From assembly GCF_011634895.1 (NCBI RefSeq), contig NZ_SIRR01000008.1, forward strand, positions 768,001-832,000: a stretch of DNA of 64,000 nucleotides, in the 5' to 3' direction. Positions 28,648-39,313 of the stretch are shown here, piece after piece. Origin of the DNA: Rheinheimera pleomorphica. Its GTDB lineage: Bacteria > Pseudomonadota > Gammaproteobacteria > Enterobacterales > Alteromonadaceae. The position numbers were made by a program, and so were the translations under genes. Positions within the stretch are counted from its first letter, which is position 1; the number at the start of each line of letters is the position of its first letter. Under the pieces are notes generated by a model. It saw only the letters and a program-made list of their open reading frames with translations. It did not search any database and had not been told where the DNA came from.

Positions 28648-29385
28648 TTAATGTACATCTCTCCAATATTCTTTCTTCAGCAAATATGCCAGCACAAAGA
28701 AGATCAGCAGAAACACCATGACCTTAACACCAAGCTCACGTGATTCCAGTTTGGTCGGCTCACCAACGTATTCCAGGTAGTTTACCAGATCTGCTACAGC
28801 GCGATCATATTCTTCTGCGCTGAGCTCACCGCTACCGTCGGTTTTAATACCAACATACACCTGCTTCGACTCGCCATCGACCAGCCGGGTCTCATAGGCT
28901 TTGTATGGCAGGCCTTGTAACTCTTGCAGTACATGCGGCATACCAACCATCGGGAACACGTCGTTATTTACACCAAACGGACGCGCCGGGTCAGCATAAA
29001 AACTGCGCAGATAAGTGTATAACCAGTCCGGTCCGCGCACGCGGGCCACGTTAGTTAAATCTGGTGGCGTAGCACCGAACCATTTCTCACCATCTTTTGC
29101 CGACATATTGTTAGTAATATGGTCGCCGACTTTCTCGCCGGTAAACATCAGGTTTTCCATACCAACATCTTCCGGAATACCTAAATCACGGAAAGTACGT
29201 GAATAACGCTGGTATTGCATCTGATGGCAACCTAAACAATAGTTCTGGAACAGCTTGGCACCGTTTTGTAACGAGGCTTTATCGGTCAGATCAATCGGTG
29301 CTTTATCCAGTGGCACTGCAGGCCCGGCCGCCATCGCCCATGATGACGCCACTAATGCCATTACTGAAAATAAATTCTTCATCAT
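28648..29385 (-). CDS. petC: Cytochrome c1 of the bc1 complex
   Basis: The 245-residue protein has a signal peptide (SSWAMAAG), the heme-binding CLGCH motif near residue 51, a methionine-ligand region (VFPMVGMPHVL), and a C-terminal membrane anchor (VMVFLLIFFVLAYLLKKEYW). It passes electrons from the Rieske centre to soluble cytochrome c on the periplasmic side. Last gene of petABC; it overlaps petB by one base. Confidence 0.97.
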   Translation of the reverse strand: MMKNLFSVMALVASSWAMAAGPAVPLDKAPIDLTDKASLQNGAKLFQNYCLGCHQMQYQRYSRTFRDLGIPEDVGMENLMFTGEKVGDHITNNMSAKDGEKWFGATPPDLTNVARVRGPDWLYTYLRSFYADPARPFGVNNDVFPMVGMPHVLQELQGLPYKAYETRLVDGESKQVYVGIKTDGSGELSAEEYDRAVADLVNYLEYVGEPTKLESRELGVKVMVFLLIFFVLAYLLKKEYWRDVH

Positions 29386-30659
29386 CAGGTCAACCTTACT
29401 GGTAGTGGTTTTGTTTTTTCATTCTTGCTGTAGAACCACAACAGAACAAAGAAGCCAAAATATGTGAACGAGAAGATTTGTGCCAACAAGGTATAAATAC
29501 CTTCTGCCGGCAACACGCCTAATACACCCAGCGCAACAAAACTAACACAGAAGTTAATCAGGTTGGCGGTGTGCAAGCCACTACGGTAACGGATAGAACG
29601 TACTGAACCACGATCGATCCATGGCAATAAGGCCAGGGCTAAAATCGCCAGGAACATAAAGACGGCACCAAACAATTGATCCGGTACGGCACGTAAAATA
29701 GCGTAGAACGGTGTGAAGTACCATACTGGCGCTATGTGTGCTGGTGTCTTCAGCGGGTTGGCAGCCTCAAAGTTAGGCGGCTCCAGGAAATAACCACCGC
29801 CCTCTGGCAGGAAGAAAATAACCCAGGCGAACACTAACAGGAAACCAGCTACACCCACCAAATCTTTTACCGTGTAATACGGATGGAAAGGTATAGCATC
29901 AACAATGACCTTCTTGCCACCACGGGTAAAGTACTGGTGAAAGGTAAATTTCTTGTCTGCTTCAGTCAGCTCTACGGTGCCGTCGTTATCTTTTTTGATA
30001 TCGATACCGTCTGGGTTATTTGAACCCACTTCATGTAGCGCCATGATATGCAGAAACACCAGTATCACCAGTACCAGTGGCAAAGCAATAACATGCAAGG
30101 CAAAGAACCGGTTTAACGTAGCACCTGAGATAACATAGTCACCGCGGATCCACAGCGTCAAATCATCACCGATACCGGGTATAACACCGAAGATTGAAAT
30201 AATAACCTGAGCGCCCCAGAACGACATCTGGCCCCATGGCAGCAAATACCCCATAAAGGCTTCGGCCATCAACACCAGGAAAATCAGCATGCCGAAAATC
30301 CACAGCAGTTCACGTGGTTTCTGGTAAGAGCCATACATCATGCCGCGCAGCATATGCAGGTATACCACTACGAAGAAGGCTGACGCACCGGTGGAGTGCA
30401 TATACCGCAGCAACCAACCGTAATCAACATCACGCATGATGTATTCTACCGAGGCAAAAGCGCCTTCAGCTGAAGGTTCGTAATTCATGGTTAACCAGAT
30501 ACCGGTCAGGATCTGGTTTACCAGTACTAACATGGCCAGCGAGCCAAAGAAGTACCAGAAGTTAAAGTTTTTCGGTGCCGGATACTGCATAACATGGAGA
30601 TTCATTTTCTCCATAAAGGGTAAGCGGTATTCAATCCAGCTCATCAGATTTTTAAACAT
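29385..30659 (-). CDS. petB: Cytochrome b of the bc1 complex
   Basis: A 424-residue polytopic protein, long for bacteria but normal for proteobacterial bc1. It has the four-helix heme-binding core with paired histidines (MHSTGASAFF; RFFALHVIALP, VFLHIMALHEVG), the Qo-site motif (here PVWYFTPFYAILRAVPDQ, a PEWY variant) and eight membrane helices. It moves electrons between ubiquinol and the two b hemes in the Q cycle. It overlaps both petA and petC by one base. Confidence 0.97.
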   Translation of the reverse strand: MFKNLMSWIEYRLPFMEKMNLHVMQYPAPKNFNFWYFFGSLAMLVLVNQILTGIWLTMNYEPSAEGAFASVEYIMRDVDYGWLLRYMHSTGASAFFVVVYLHMLRGMMYGSYQKPRELLWIFGMLIFLVLMAEAFMGYLLPWGQMSFWGAQVIISIFGVIPGIGDDLTLWIRGDYVISGATLNRFFALHVIALPLVLVILVFLHIMALHEVGSNNPDGIDIKKDNDGTVELTEADKKFTFHQYFTRGGKKVIVDAIPFHPYYTVKDLVGVAGFLLVFAWVIFFLPEGGGYFLEPPNFEAANPLKTPAHIAPVWYFTPFYAILRAVPDQLFGAVFMFLAILALALLPWIDRGSVRSIRYRSGLHTANLINFCVSFVALGVLGVLPAEGIYTLLAQIFSFTYFGFFVLLWFYSKNEKTKPLPVRLT

Positions 30660-31249
30660 CAGGCAGTCCCCTCATCTTCACCAATCAGGATGGTATTGTC
30701 ATCGATAAACATATACGGAGGGATCTGCAAGTTGGTCGGTGCGGGTACGCTCTGGAATACCCGGCCTGCCATATCAAACTTAGAGCCGTGGCATGGACAG
30801 AAGAAACCGGACGAAACGCCTTCTACCTGAGCAGCAAAATCATTGGCAATATAAGTTGGTGAACAGCCCAGGTGCGTACAAATACCCACCGCGACAAAAA
30901 TCTCGGGCTTTTTTGAGCGATGACGGTTTTGTGCATAAGCAGGTTGTTGTTCTACTTCAGATTCGGGGTCACGCAGCTTATCTTCGTGCGTTGCCAGCTC
31001 GTCCAGCATGGCTTGTGGCCGCTTAACAATCCAAACCGGCTTACCACGCCACTCAACCCGGATTAACTGACCCGGTTCAAGCTTACTGATATCCGCACTG
31101 ACCGCTGCCCCCGCCTGTTTTGCCTTTTCACTCGGCATCCAGGACGCGACAAAAGGCACAGCAGCTCCGACAGCTCCCACGCCCCCTACAACTGAGGTTG
31201 CAATGGTAAGGAAGCGGCGGCGACCATGATCTACAGGCGCATTGCTCAT
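30659..31249 (-). CDS. petA: Rieske iron-sulphur subunit of the bc1 complex
   Basis: The 196-residue protein has an N-terminal twin-arginine type sequence (RRRFLTIATSVVGGVGA) that acts as an uncleaved membrane anchor. The [2Fe-2S] ligands are in CTHLGCSPTY and CPCHGSKFD. It takes the first electron from ubiquinol at the Qo site. First gene of petABC; about 260 bases separate it from rpsI, which ends at a strong terminator, so petA has its own promoter. Confidence 0.97.
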   Translation of the reverse strand: MSNAPVDHGRRRFLTIATSVVGGVGAVGAAVPFVASWMPSEKAKQAGAAVSADISKLEPGQLIRVEWRGKPVWIVKRPQAMLDELATHEDKLRDPESEVEQQPAYAQNRHRSKKPEIFVAVGICTHLGCSPTYIANDFAAQVEGVSSGFFCPCHGSKFDMAGRVFQSVPAPTNLQIPPYMFIDDNTILIGEDEGTA

Positions 31250-31459
31250 CCACTCATCTCCACGTTAACGCTTAAACAGAATTTAAGCGGCTGAATTTCA
31301 GCAATTATTATAAATTGAAAAAATAACGCCGATCATAATGAAAAGCCCTGCTTTACACAAGGATTAAGGCAAACTGAATCGGTATTATCTTGCTCGTTTG
31401 CGTTATACGCCATGCCGCCGCAGCCGGTTTGCTGTTAGCAGACGGCTCGCAGTACAGGC

Positions 31460-31486
31460 AAAAAAAACCCGGCAACAGGTGCCGGG
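31460..31486 (-). terminator. Terminator of rplM-rpsI
   Basis: Stem CCCGGCA (31468-31474) and TGCCGGG (31480-31486), loop ACAGG, then eight T on the minus strand. It lies about 22 bases past the rpsI stop. Confidence 0.95.
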
Positions 31487-31508
31487 CTTTGTGTACTTGA
31501 TAAAACGC

Positions 31509-31901
31509 TTAACGTTTTGAGTACTGTGGACGTTTACGTGCTTTACGCAGACCCACTTTCTTACGTTCAACCTGACGGGCGTCACGGGTAACGAAGCCTG
31601 CTTTACGCAGTGCTGGACGCAGTGACTCGTCGAACTCCATCAGTGCACGGGTAATACCGTGACGGATAGCACCGGCCTGACCGCTGATACCACCACCTTT
31701 AACAGTGATGTACAGGTCGAATTTCTCAACCATATCAACCAGCTCTAATGGTTGCTTAACAACCATACAAGCGGTTTCACGACCGAAATAGTCAGTTAAC
31801 GCGCGCTGGTTGATAACGATGTTACCTGAACCGGCTTTTAAGAAAACGCGGGCCGTTGAGCTTTTACGACGACCAGTTCCGTAATATTGATTCTGTGCCA
31901 T
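31509..31901 (-). CDS. rpsI: 30S ribosomal protein S9
   Basis: The 130-residue product begins [20 protein letters not shown] and ends [10 protein letters not shown], whose basic tail reaches the P-site tRNA. The length equals E. coli S9. It follows rplM by 12 bases in the universally conserved rplM-rpsI pair. Confidence 0.99.
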   Translation of the reverse strand: MAQNQYYGTGRRKSSTARVFLKAGSGNIVINQRALTDYFGRETACMVVKQPLELVDMVEKFDLYITVKGGGISGQAGAIRHGITRALMEFDESLRPALRKAGFVTRDARQVERKKVGLRKARKRPQYSKR

Positions 31902-31913
31902 GTTATGCTCCGA

Positions 31914-32342
31914 TTAAATATCTAATACTTGCGGTTGCTGAGCAGCATGCTGATGCTCGGCGCCGGCGTAAACTTTCAACTTACGGAACATAGCGCGGCC
32001 CAGTGGACCTTTAGGTAACATGCCTTTAACAGCAAGTTCCAGCACCATCTCTGGCTTTTTCGCAATTAATTTCTCGAAGCTGATTTCCTTGATACCGCCT
32101 GGGAAGCCAGTGTGAGAGTAATACATTTTGTTCTGCGCTTTAGCACCGGTAACCGCTACTTTCTCTGCATTTACCACGATGATGTAATCACCGGTGTCAA
32201 CATGCGGAGTGTATTCTGGCTTGTGCTTGCCACGTAAACGGGCAGCGATTTCTGTTGCGATACGGCCCAGCGTTTTACCTGTCGCATCAACAACGTACCA
32301 GTCGCGGGTTACGCTTTCTGGCTTTGCAGTAAAAGTTTTCAT
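31914..32342 (-). CDS. rplM: 50S ribosomal protein L13
   Basis: The 142-residue product equals E. coli L13 and shows [30 protein letters not shown] and [11 protein letters not shown]13 is an early assembly protein of the large subunit. In E. coli it represses its own mRNA leader; the 200 bases upstream here (32343-32546) have no gene and several GC-rich inverted segments that could form such a leader, but I cannot show the fold. Confidence 0.99.
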   Translation of the reverse strand: MKTFTAKPESVTRDWYVVDATGKTLGRIATEIAARLRGKHKPEYTPHVDTGDYIIVVNAEKVAVTGAKAQNKMYYSHTGFPGGIKEISFEKLIAKKPEMVLELAVKGMLPKGPLGRAMFRKLKVYAGAEHQHAAQQPQVLDI

Positions 32343-32546
32343 TGTTTCTATCCAAAAATAACTTAGTTACACCTGACACCGTGCAGGGCTGATGCAGCGG
32401 ATGTCGTTAGCGTACCCCTTCGAGTACAAAAACTACCGGGCTAACGGCAGTATTAGGCTGTAACGTAGGCCGGGCGCGGATTATATATTAACCAATTTGA
32501 AAAATCAGCATTCTAATGCAAATTTTCTTACTCTGGCGTTAAAGGG

Positions 32547-33638
32547 TTAGGGCAAATGCGCTTTAGCCAGATAATCGTGTGACTGCATTTCCTGTAACCG
32601 GCTGATACAGCGCTTAAATTCAAAGTTCAGAATACCATCGCTATACAAGTGTTCTAGCTCTGTTTCTGCCGAGATAATCAGTTTGACGCTACGTTCATAG
32701 AACTCATCCACTAAGGCAATAAAACGGCGTGCGACATCATCATTCTGCCGTCCCATACTCTTTACGCCGGATAATAATACGGTGTGATAACAGCGGCTCA
32801 GCTCCATATAGTCATACTGGCTGCGCGCTGTCTCGCACAATTCTTTAAAGGCAAACCAAACCACGCCATCGGCCTCAAACCGGGTTTGCAAGGTACGATT
32901 GGCCACTTCAATTTGCACATCCTGCTGCCTTGGCTCGCTCGACAGCGCAATAAAGTACTGATGTAAATTGGTTTCGGCCTGTGCGTCGAGCGGGGCATGA
33001 TAAATCTCCGCTTTCTCCAGCGTACGCAGGCGGTAATCAATACCACTGTCGACATTCACCACCTGAGTATGTTGCTTTATCAGGGCGATAGCCGGCAAAA
33101 AGCGGGCGCGTTGCAAGCCGTTGCGGTATAAACCATCCGGCTCAATATTCGACGTTGCAACCAGCGTAATACCACGGGCAAACAAGGCTTGCATCAGAGT
33201 GCCCAGGATCATCGCATCAGTAATATCCGAGACAAAAAACTCATCAAAACACAGAATATCGGTTTCCTGTTTAAACTTGTCAGCCACTTTTTGCAGTGGA
33301 TCACTGACGCCTTTTAACAGCTTTAACTCTTCGTGCACCCGGTGCATAAAACGGTGAAAATGGATACGCATTTTACGCTGTGTTGGCAAACACTCAAAAA
33401 AGGTATCCACCAGATAGGTTTTACCGCGGCCGACACCACCCCAAAAATACAACCCCTGCAGCGGTTGCGATACTGGCGTTTTTCCGCTCAGTCGTTGCCA
33501 GAGCGAGGCTTTTTTTACCCTATGGTTGAGTAAGTCGTCATACAAACGCTGCAGCTGCACAACGGCAAACTCCTGCGCAGCATCATAGTGAAAATCGTGC
33601 CGGGTTAAATCCTGCTGGTACTTTTGTAATGGTGTCAT
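32547..33638 (-). CDS. zapE: Cell-division ATPase ZapE (AFG1 family)
   Basis: The 363-residue protein has the AFG1/ZapE P-loop GGVGRGKTYLVD near residue 68, Walker B LCFDEFFVSDI, and the sensor region TLVATSNIEPDGLY. ZapE binds FtsZ and is needed for division under low oxygen in E. coli. It is divergent from zapG, the same arrangement as in E. coli (zapE/zapG-degQ-degS). Confidence 0.96.
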   Translation of the reverse strand: MTPLQKYQQDLTRHDFHYDAAQEFAVVQLQRLYDDLLNHRVKKASLWQRLSGKTPVSQPLQGLYFWGGVGRGKTYLVDTFFECLPTQRKMRIHFHRFMHRVHEELKLLKGVSDPLQKVADKFKQETDILCFDEFFVSDITDAMILGTLMQALFARGITLVATSNIEPDGLYRNGLQRARFLPAIALIKQHTQVVNVDSGIDYRLRTLEKAEIYHAPLDAQAETNLHQYFIALSSEPRQQDVQIEVANRTLQTRFEADGVVWFAFKELCETARSQYDYMELSRCYHTVLLSGVKSMGRQNDDVARRFIALVDEFYERSVKLIISAETELEHLYSDGILNFEFKRCISRLQEMQSHDYLAKAHLP

Positions 33639-33776
33639 GGCTGTCTTACTTGAAAGCTAGGTGAATAAGCCCTAAATACAAGCAATAATAGTAACATGCC
33701 TTACCACTACGGATAAGAAGTTAGGTTACACTATTGCAAGATATTAACTTGCACGAATTTAGCCGCAGGAGTTGTT

Positions 33777-34217
33777 ATGGAATATATGTACGCCGTCGCC
33801 TGGCTTGGCACCGGATTAATTGTCGGGGCCGTTATCGCCCGTTTACTGACATTGCGGCAGCTAAACCAGCATAAATTGAAACTGGAGCTCGAAGAAAGCC
33901 AGACGCAACTGCAGCAGTACCGGCAGGATGTTTCCGCACACCTGGAGACCACCAACCAACTGATGACCCAGCTACAAGATAACTATGCCCGCATTGCCCG
34001 ACATATTGCCGACTCAAAAATGCAACTGGTTGAGCGACCCACTGAATCTGTCAAGCAGGATATTAATTATCTGTCAGGCGACACCGCAGCCTATATTCGC
34101 CAGTCGTTAAATCAGATTGATGAGAAACGCCGCGTGTACTCCAGCGCTGAGCAGCAACCGCTTGATTATTCTGGCGAGGCCAGTGGCCTGATTAAAGAGC
34201 GCAAGCCTGCGCAATAA
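33777..34217 (+). CDS. zapG: Inner-membrane division protein ZapG (YhcB, DUF1043)
   Basis: The 146-residue protein has one N-terminal membrane helix (residues about 3-22), a Gln-rich coiled coil (about 30-90) and a disordered tail, as in E. coli YhcB/ZapG (132 residues). It links envelope synthesis to the division machinery. It starts a rightward set with degQ and degS. The preceding bases (GCAGGAGTTGTTATG) give a good ribosome site. Confidence 0.93.
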   Translation: MEYMYAVAWLGTGLIVGAVIARLLTLRQLNQHKLKLELEESQTQLQQYRQDVSAHLETTNQLMTQLQDNYARIARHIADSKMQLVERPTESVKQDINYLSGDTAAYIRQSLNQIDEKRRVYSSAEQQPLDYSGEASGLIKERKPAQ

Positions 34218-34304
34218 TTTGTTACAGAATGCCTGACGCTAAGCTGAACTTTTTTTATTACGACACGTTCTTAGTCGCACAATGCTAAAGGAGACTATTA
34301 CGCT

Positions 34305-35657
34305 ATGAATAAGAAATTGTCATTGCTCGGCGCTGCTGTCGCCGCCAGTCTGATGTTGACAAATCCGCTACCTGCAGAGGCCAGAATACCGTTTTTCTCC
34401 AATGATCAGGAGATGCCAACACTGGCACCAATGCTGGAGCAAGCCACGCCGGCAGTGGTGCATATTTCTGTTGAAGGCAGCCGGGAAGTACGCCAGCGTT
34501 TACCAGAGGCCTTTCGCTACTTTTTTGGCCCACGGGGCCCAAACGAGTACCGTGAAGAGCGCCCTTTTAAAGGCCTGGGCTCCGGCGTGGTAATAGATGC
34601 AGATAAAGGTTACATCGTTACCAACAACCATGTAATTCAAGATGCTAAAGATATTGAAGTACGGCTTAAAGATGGCCGTACCTTTACGGCCAAAAAACTG
34701 GGGGCGGATCCGGAAAGTGATATTGCCTTGCTACAAATAGAGGCGAAAAAGCTGGTACAGCTGCCGCTGGCCGATTCCGATAAAATTCGCGTTGGTGACT
34801 TCGCTATCGCCATCGGTAACCCCTTTGGCCTGGAGCAGACGGTAACCTCAGGTATTATTAGCGCCCTGGGCCGCGGTGGCCTGGGTATTGAAGGCTTTGA
34901 AGACTTTATTCAAACCGACGCTGCCATTAACAGTGGCAACTCCGGCGGCGCGCTGGTTAACCTGCGCGGCGAACTTATTGGCATTAATACCGCTATTCTG
35001 GGGCCAAACGGTGGCAATATCGGCATTGGTTTTGCTATTCCGTCCAATATGATGAAAAACCTGGTGGATCAGATAGTTGAGCACGGTGAAATTCGCCGGG
35101 GTAGCTTAGGCATTCGCGGGCAGGATGTTACCGCCGACTTAACCGAAGCCATGAACCTCAGTGTCAGCCGTGGTGCCTTTATTAACGAAGTGCTGGCCGA
35201 CAGTGCTGCCGATAAGGCCGGGTTAAAGTCTGGTGATGTCATTATTAGTATGAATGGCAACCGCATCAATTCCTTCCTGGAGTTACGTGCTAAGGTGGCG
35301 ACACTGGGGGCCGGGCGCGAGGCTAAACTGGGTATACTGCGCGATGGTAAAGAACGTACTGTGACAGTAAAACTGCAAGAGCTGGCCAGCGGTCAGGTTG
35401 CTGCCAATCAAATTCATCCGATGCTCGAAGGCGCTGAATTATCGAATGCAGATAAAGGTGGCGTGAAAATTGACAGCGTGGCGAATAATTCGCCAGCCGC
35501 GCAAATTGGTTTACTGACCGACGATGTGATCCTGGGCGTCAACCGCCAGCGCGTCGCTAATCTGGCCGAGCTGCGTAAAGCGCTGGAAAACCGCAATGGT
35601 ATAGCCGCGCTGAATATTCAGCGCGGTAACACTACCTTGTATGTGTTAATTCGCTGA
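34305..35657 (+). CDS. degQ: Periplasmic serine endoprotease DegQ (DegP family)
   Basis: The 450-residue protein has a signal peptide (ending LPAEA), a trypsin-like domain with the triad His in NNHVIQDA, Asp in SDIALLQIE and Ser in NSGNSGGALV, and two PDZ domains. Length and the short LA loop fit DegQ better than DegP. It degrades or refolds misfolded envelope proteins. It precedes degS, with a perfect 13-bp hairpin between them. Confidence 0.96.
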   Translation: MNKKLSLLGAAVAASLMLTNPLPAEARIPFFSNDQEMPTLAPMLEQATPAVVHISVEGSREVRQRLPEAFRYFFGPRGPNEYREERPFKGLGSGVVIDADKGYIVTNNHVIQDAKDIEVRLKDGRTFTAKKLGADPESDIALLQIEAKKLVQLPLADSDKIRVGDFAIAIGNPFGLEQTVTSGIISALGRGGLGIEGFEDFIQTDAAINSGNSGGALVNLRGELIGINTAILGPNGGNIGIGFAIPSNMMKNLVDQIVEHGEIRRGSLGIRGQDVTADLTEAMNLSVSRGAFINEVLADSAADKAGLKSGDVIISMNGNRINSFLELRAKVATLGAGREAKLGILRDGKERTVTVKLQELASGQVAANQIHPMLEGAELSNADKGGVKIDSVANNSPAAQIGLLTDDVILGVNRQRVANLAELRKALENRNGIAALNIQRGNTTLYVLIR

Positions 35658-35665
35658 TAGCTAAC

Positions 35666-35698
35666 GCTTAAGCAGTAGTATGACGCTACTGCTTAAGC
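35666..35698. repeat. Perfect 13-bp inverted repeat between degQ and degS
   Basis: GCTTAAGCAGTAG (35666-35678) and CTACTGCTTAAGC (35686-35698) are exact complements around a 7-base loop. There is no T run after it, so it is not a textbook terminator. It begins eight bases after the degQ stop. Confidence 0.85.
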
Positions 35699-35750
35699 AA
35701 TATTAATGCTATGCTGGCGCCATCTTTTAATTAATAAAACCGCAAATCCC

Positions 35751-36833
35751 GTGGCAAAATTTTGGTTTTTTCTGCTTAAAAGCTGCGCCTACGGGCTAGC
35801 GCTGGCCTTTGTACTAATATGGTTCTTTCCGGCGATCAATTTTTCGTCCCTCACCCTATTCAATACCAGCAGCGAGAGCGATGAGCCGGCAGCGATAAGT
35901 TACGCCAAAGCCGTGCGCCGCGCTGCGCCGGCGGTAGTGAATGTCTATACCCGCAGCACCCTGGTTGACCCGCGCTCGCTGCGCCCGCGTACTATTGAGC
36001 GCCAGGAGTTAGGCTCTGGCGTGATTATGAGTAGCCAGGGTTATATTTTAACAAATTATCATGTGGTTAATGGGGCTGACTATATCGAAGTGGCATTGCA
36101 AGACGGCCGCACCTTAGAAGCGGTGCTGATTGGCCAGGATCAGCTGACCGATCTGGCTGTATTGTATGTTCAGGCAGAAAATTTACCGGTGATCCCGCAG
36201 GATCAACAATTGGAATCTCAGGTGGGTGATGTCGTGCTGGCGATAGGTAATCCGCTGAATCTGGGCCAAACCATTACGCAGGGTATTATCAGTGCCAATG
36301 GCAATACCGGGTTAAGTTCACGCGGTTATATCGACTTTATGCGCATGGATGCCGCCATCAACCGCGGTAACTCAGGCGGTGCCCTAGTTAACAGCAACGG
36401 CATCCTGGTGGGGATCAATGCTGCCGCTTTTCAGCTGGAGGATCAGGATATTCAAGGTATTTTCTTTGCTATCCCTTACAAGCTGGCACTGAATATTATG
36501 CAAAAGTTGATTAAACAAGGCCGGGTAACCCGCAGCCATTTAGGCGTTGCCGGTGACGCTGTGGTTAACGCCGCCGGTGAGCGGTTGATTTCTTCCGGAC
36601 AACGCTTATATGGCCTCAGCATTACCGCCGTTAACAGTAATGGCCCGGCTGCTGAAGCCGGTTTACAGGTCGGCGATATACTGTTAAAAATCTCCGGGAA
36701 GCCATTTAGCAGCGTACAACAAGCGCTGAATATGATTGCTGAAACCGCGCCCAACAGCGAGCTGGCCCTGACCATTGACCGCAGTGGTCAAATCATCACT
36801 ATGAACGCCACCGTACGCGAATTGCGCCGATAA
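35751..36833 (+). CDS. degS: Inner-membrane stress-sensor protease DegS
   Basis: Start uncertain: the GTG at 35751 (VAKFWFFLLKSCAYG) gives 360 residues and aligns with the E. coli N terminus (355), but it has no clear ribosome site. The ATG at 35706 would add 15 residues. One membrane anchor is followed by a protease domain with the triad His in TNYHVVNGAD, Asp in TDLAVLYV and Ser in RGNSGGALV, and a single PDZ domain. DegS senses unfolded porins and starts RseA cleavage to release sigma-E. Confidence 0.95.
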   Translation: MAKFWFFLLKSCAYGLALAFVLIWFFPAINFSSLTLFNTSSESDEPAAISYAKAVRRAAPAVVNVYTRSTLVDPRSLRPRTIERQELGSGVIMSSQGYILTNYHVVNGADYIEVALQDGRTLEAVLIGQDQLTDLAVLYVQAENLPVIPQDQQLESQVGDVVLAIGNPLNLGQTITQGIISANGNTGLSSRGYIDFMRMDAAINRGNSGGALVNSNGILVGINAAAFQLEDQDIQGIFFAIPYKLALNIMQKLIKQGRVTRSHLGVAGDAVVNAAGERLISSGQRLYGLSITAVNSNGPAAEAGLQVGDILLKISGKPFSSVQQALNMIAETAPNSELALTIDRSGQIITMNATVRELRR

Positions 36834-38106
<1,273 letters not shown>

Positions 38107-38109
38107 TTA

Positions 38110-38367
38110 CTACATCGGAGGGTTAAGAAGTTTTTCTCTACGCCATTGCTCTGGCGTAAAGGTCTTAATGCTGACAGCATGAATACTGCCATCAGCAATG
38201 GCAGCCATTAGCGGCGCATATACCATTTGCTGTTGCTTAACGCGGCTAACATCAGCAAAGCAACTTCCCACCGCCGTGACGGCATAATGGGAGCCTTCAG
38301 CACTGACCCTCACCTCAGTTAACTGCAGCTGCTCAGTAAGCAACTGCTCTATCTGTTTGATATCCAA
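38110..38367 (-). CDS. ibaG: BolA-family protein IbaG
   Basis: This 85-residue protein has the BolA fold with the VSAEGSHYAVTAVGSCF core, a conserved cysteine, and FTPEQWRREK near the end. IbaG works with monothiol glutaredoxin in iron-sulphur or acid-stress functions. Six bases separate it from murA, the usual partner. Confidence 0.94.
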   Translation of the reverse strand: MDIKQIEQLLTEQLQLTEVRVSAEGSHYAVTAVGSCFADVSRVKQQQMVYAPLMAAIADGSIHAVSIKTFTPEQWRREKLLNPPM

Positions 38368-38376
38368 AGTAAAACC

Positions 38377-38670
38377 TTAATTGCTAATTGGCAACAACGG
38401 CCGCACTGCCGTCACATCTGCCAATGATAACAGCTGTTTCGGTACATTACATAATGCTATTGCCAGTCCGCGCTGTTTTGCCTGCGCCAGCTGCTGCAGT
38501 AACCAGGCCAGGCCTGCGGTATCTATATTGTCCAGAGCAGCAAAATCGAAGTTTACTGCATCACCGGCGTCATTTAACAGCGTAAAGGGTGAATACAGCA
38601 TTAACGTATCACGATTTAGTACACCGGTAAAACGCAACGTCTGGCCTTGTTTACTGATCTGCAGTGTCAC
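38377..38670 (-). CDS. mlaB: STAS-domain protein MlaB
   Basis: A 97-residue single STAS domain, with the DNIDTAGLAWLLQQLAQAK helix that corresponds to the anti-sigma-antagonist site. MlaB binds the MlaF ATPase in the MlaFEDB phospholipid transporter of the inner membrane. It overlaps the end of mlaC by four bases. Confidence 0.93.
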   Translation of the reverse strand: MTLQISKQGQTLRFTGVLNRDTLMLYSPFTLLNDAGDAVNFDFAALDNIDTAGLAWLLQQLAQAKQRGLAIALCNVPKQLLSLADVTAVRPLLPISN

Positions 38671-39311
38671 TTTTCCTCCGCCTTAGTGATCGGTGCCTTG
38701 GCTTTTTCCAGCAATAAGGCAGTAACGCTGTTCAGGCCCTGCTGACGGATCAGGTTGCCCAGCTCTGCCCGCTTACTATCGAGTAAAGAAATGCCCTCTG
38801 CTACCATGTCAAATACCAGCCAATTTTCGCTGTCTTTGCCACGGCGCAATTTAAACTCAATATTAATATCCGGCTTACCGGGATCAATGACCCGGGTCTT
38901 AATACTGATAATCTTCTGGTTATCATTAATTCGTCCCGGCTCAATCATTACTTTCTGATCGCGGTACTGGGTAAACACACCGGCATAAGTCGCCACCATG
39001 TAGTTTTGAAAGGCATCAACAAAGGCCAGTAAGTCTTCACGGGGAGTCTGGCGTAAGTCGGCACTATTGCCAATGACCCGCAGCGCAGCGTAACGGCTGT
39101 CGATATAAGGTACCAGCTCTTCATTAACAATATCGCGCAGTACCTCAGGGTTCGCCGTTATTTTGCTTTGATCTTGGGCAATCCGGCTAAAGGTATTGTC
39201 TGCCAGCACTTCCATCATTTTAAATGGGTCACTGTAGGTAGGCGTTTCTGCACCACTGGTGTAGCTTGTCAGCGCCACAGCTGCCGCCAGTAATAAACTA
39301 TATAATTTCAT
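38667..39311 (-). CDS. mlaC: Periplasmic phospholipid-binding protein MlaC
   Basis: The 214-residue protein has a signal peptide (ending TSGAE) and the Ttg2D/MlaC fold with NEELVPYIDSRYAALRVIG and a C-terminal basic tail. It shuttles phospholipids between the outer-membrane MlaA complex and inner-membrane MlaFEDB, keeping the outer leaflet asymmetric. Two bases separate it from mlaD. Confidence 0.96.
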   Translation of the reverse strand: MKLYSLLLAAAVALTSYTSGAETPTYSDPFKMMEVLADNTFSRIAQDQSKITANPEVLRDIVNEELVPYIDSRYAALRVIGNSADLRQTPREDLLAFVDAFQNYMVATYAGVFTQYRDQKVMIEPGRINDNQKIISIKTRVIDPGKPDINIEFKLRRGKDSENWLVFDMVAEGISLLDSKRAELGNLIRQQGLNSVTALLLEKAKAPITKAEEK

Positions 39312-39313
39312 TA

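Noticed and set aside
31250..31459. Possible gene or tRNA between petA and the rpsI terminator
   Set aside because: No cloverleaf, no CCA end and no coding-like frame with a ribosome site were seen.
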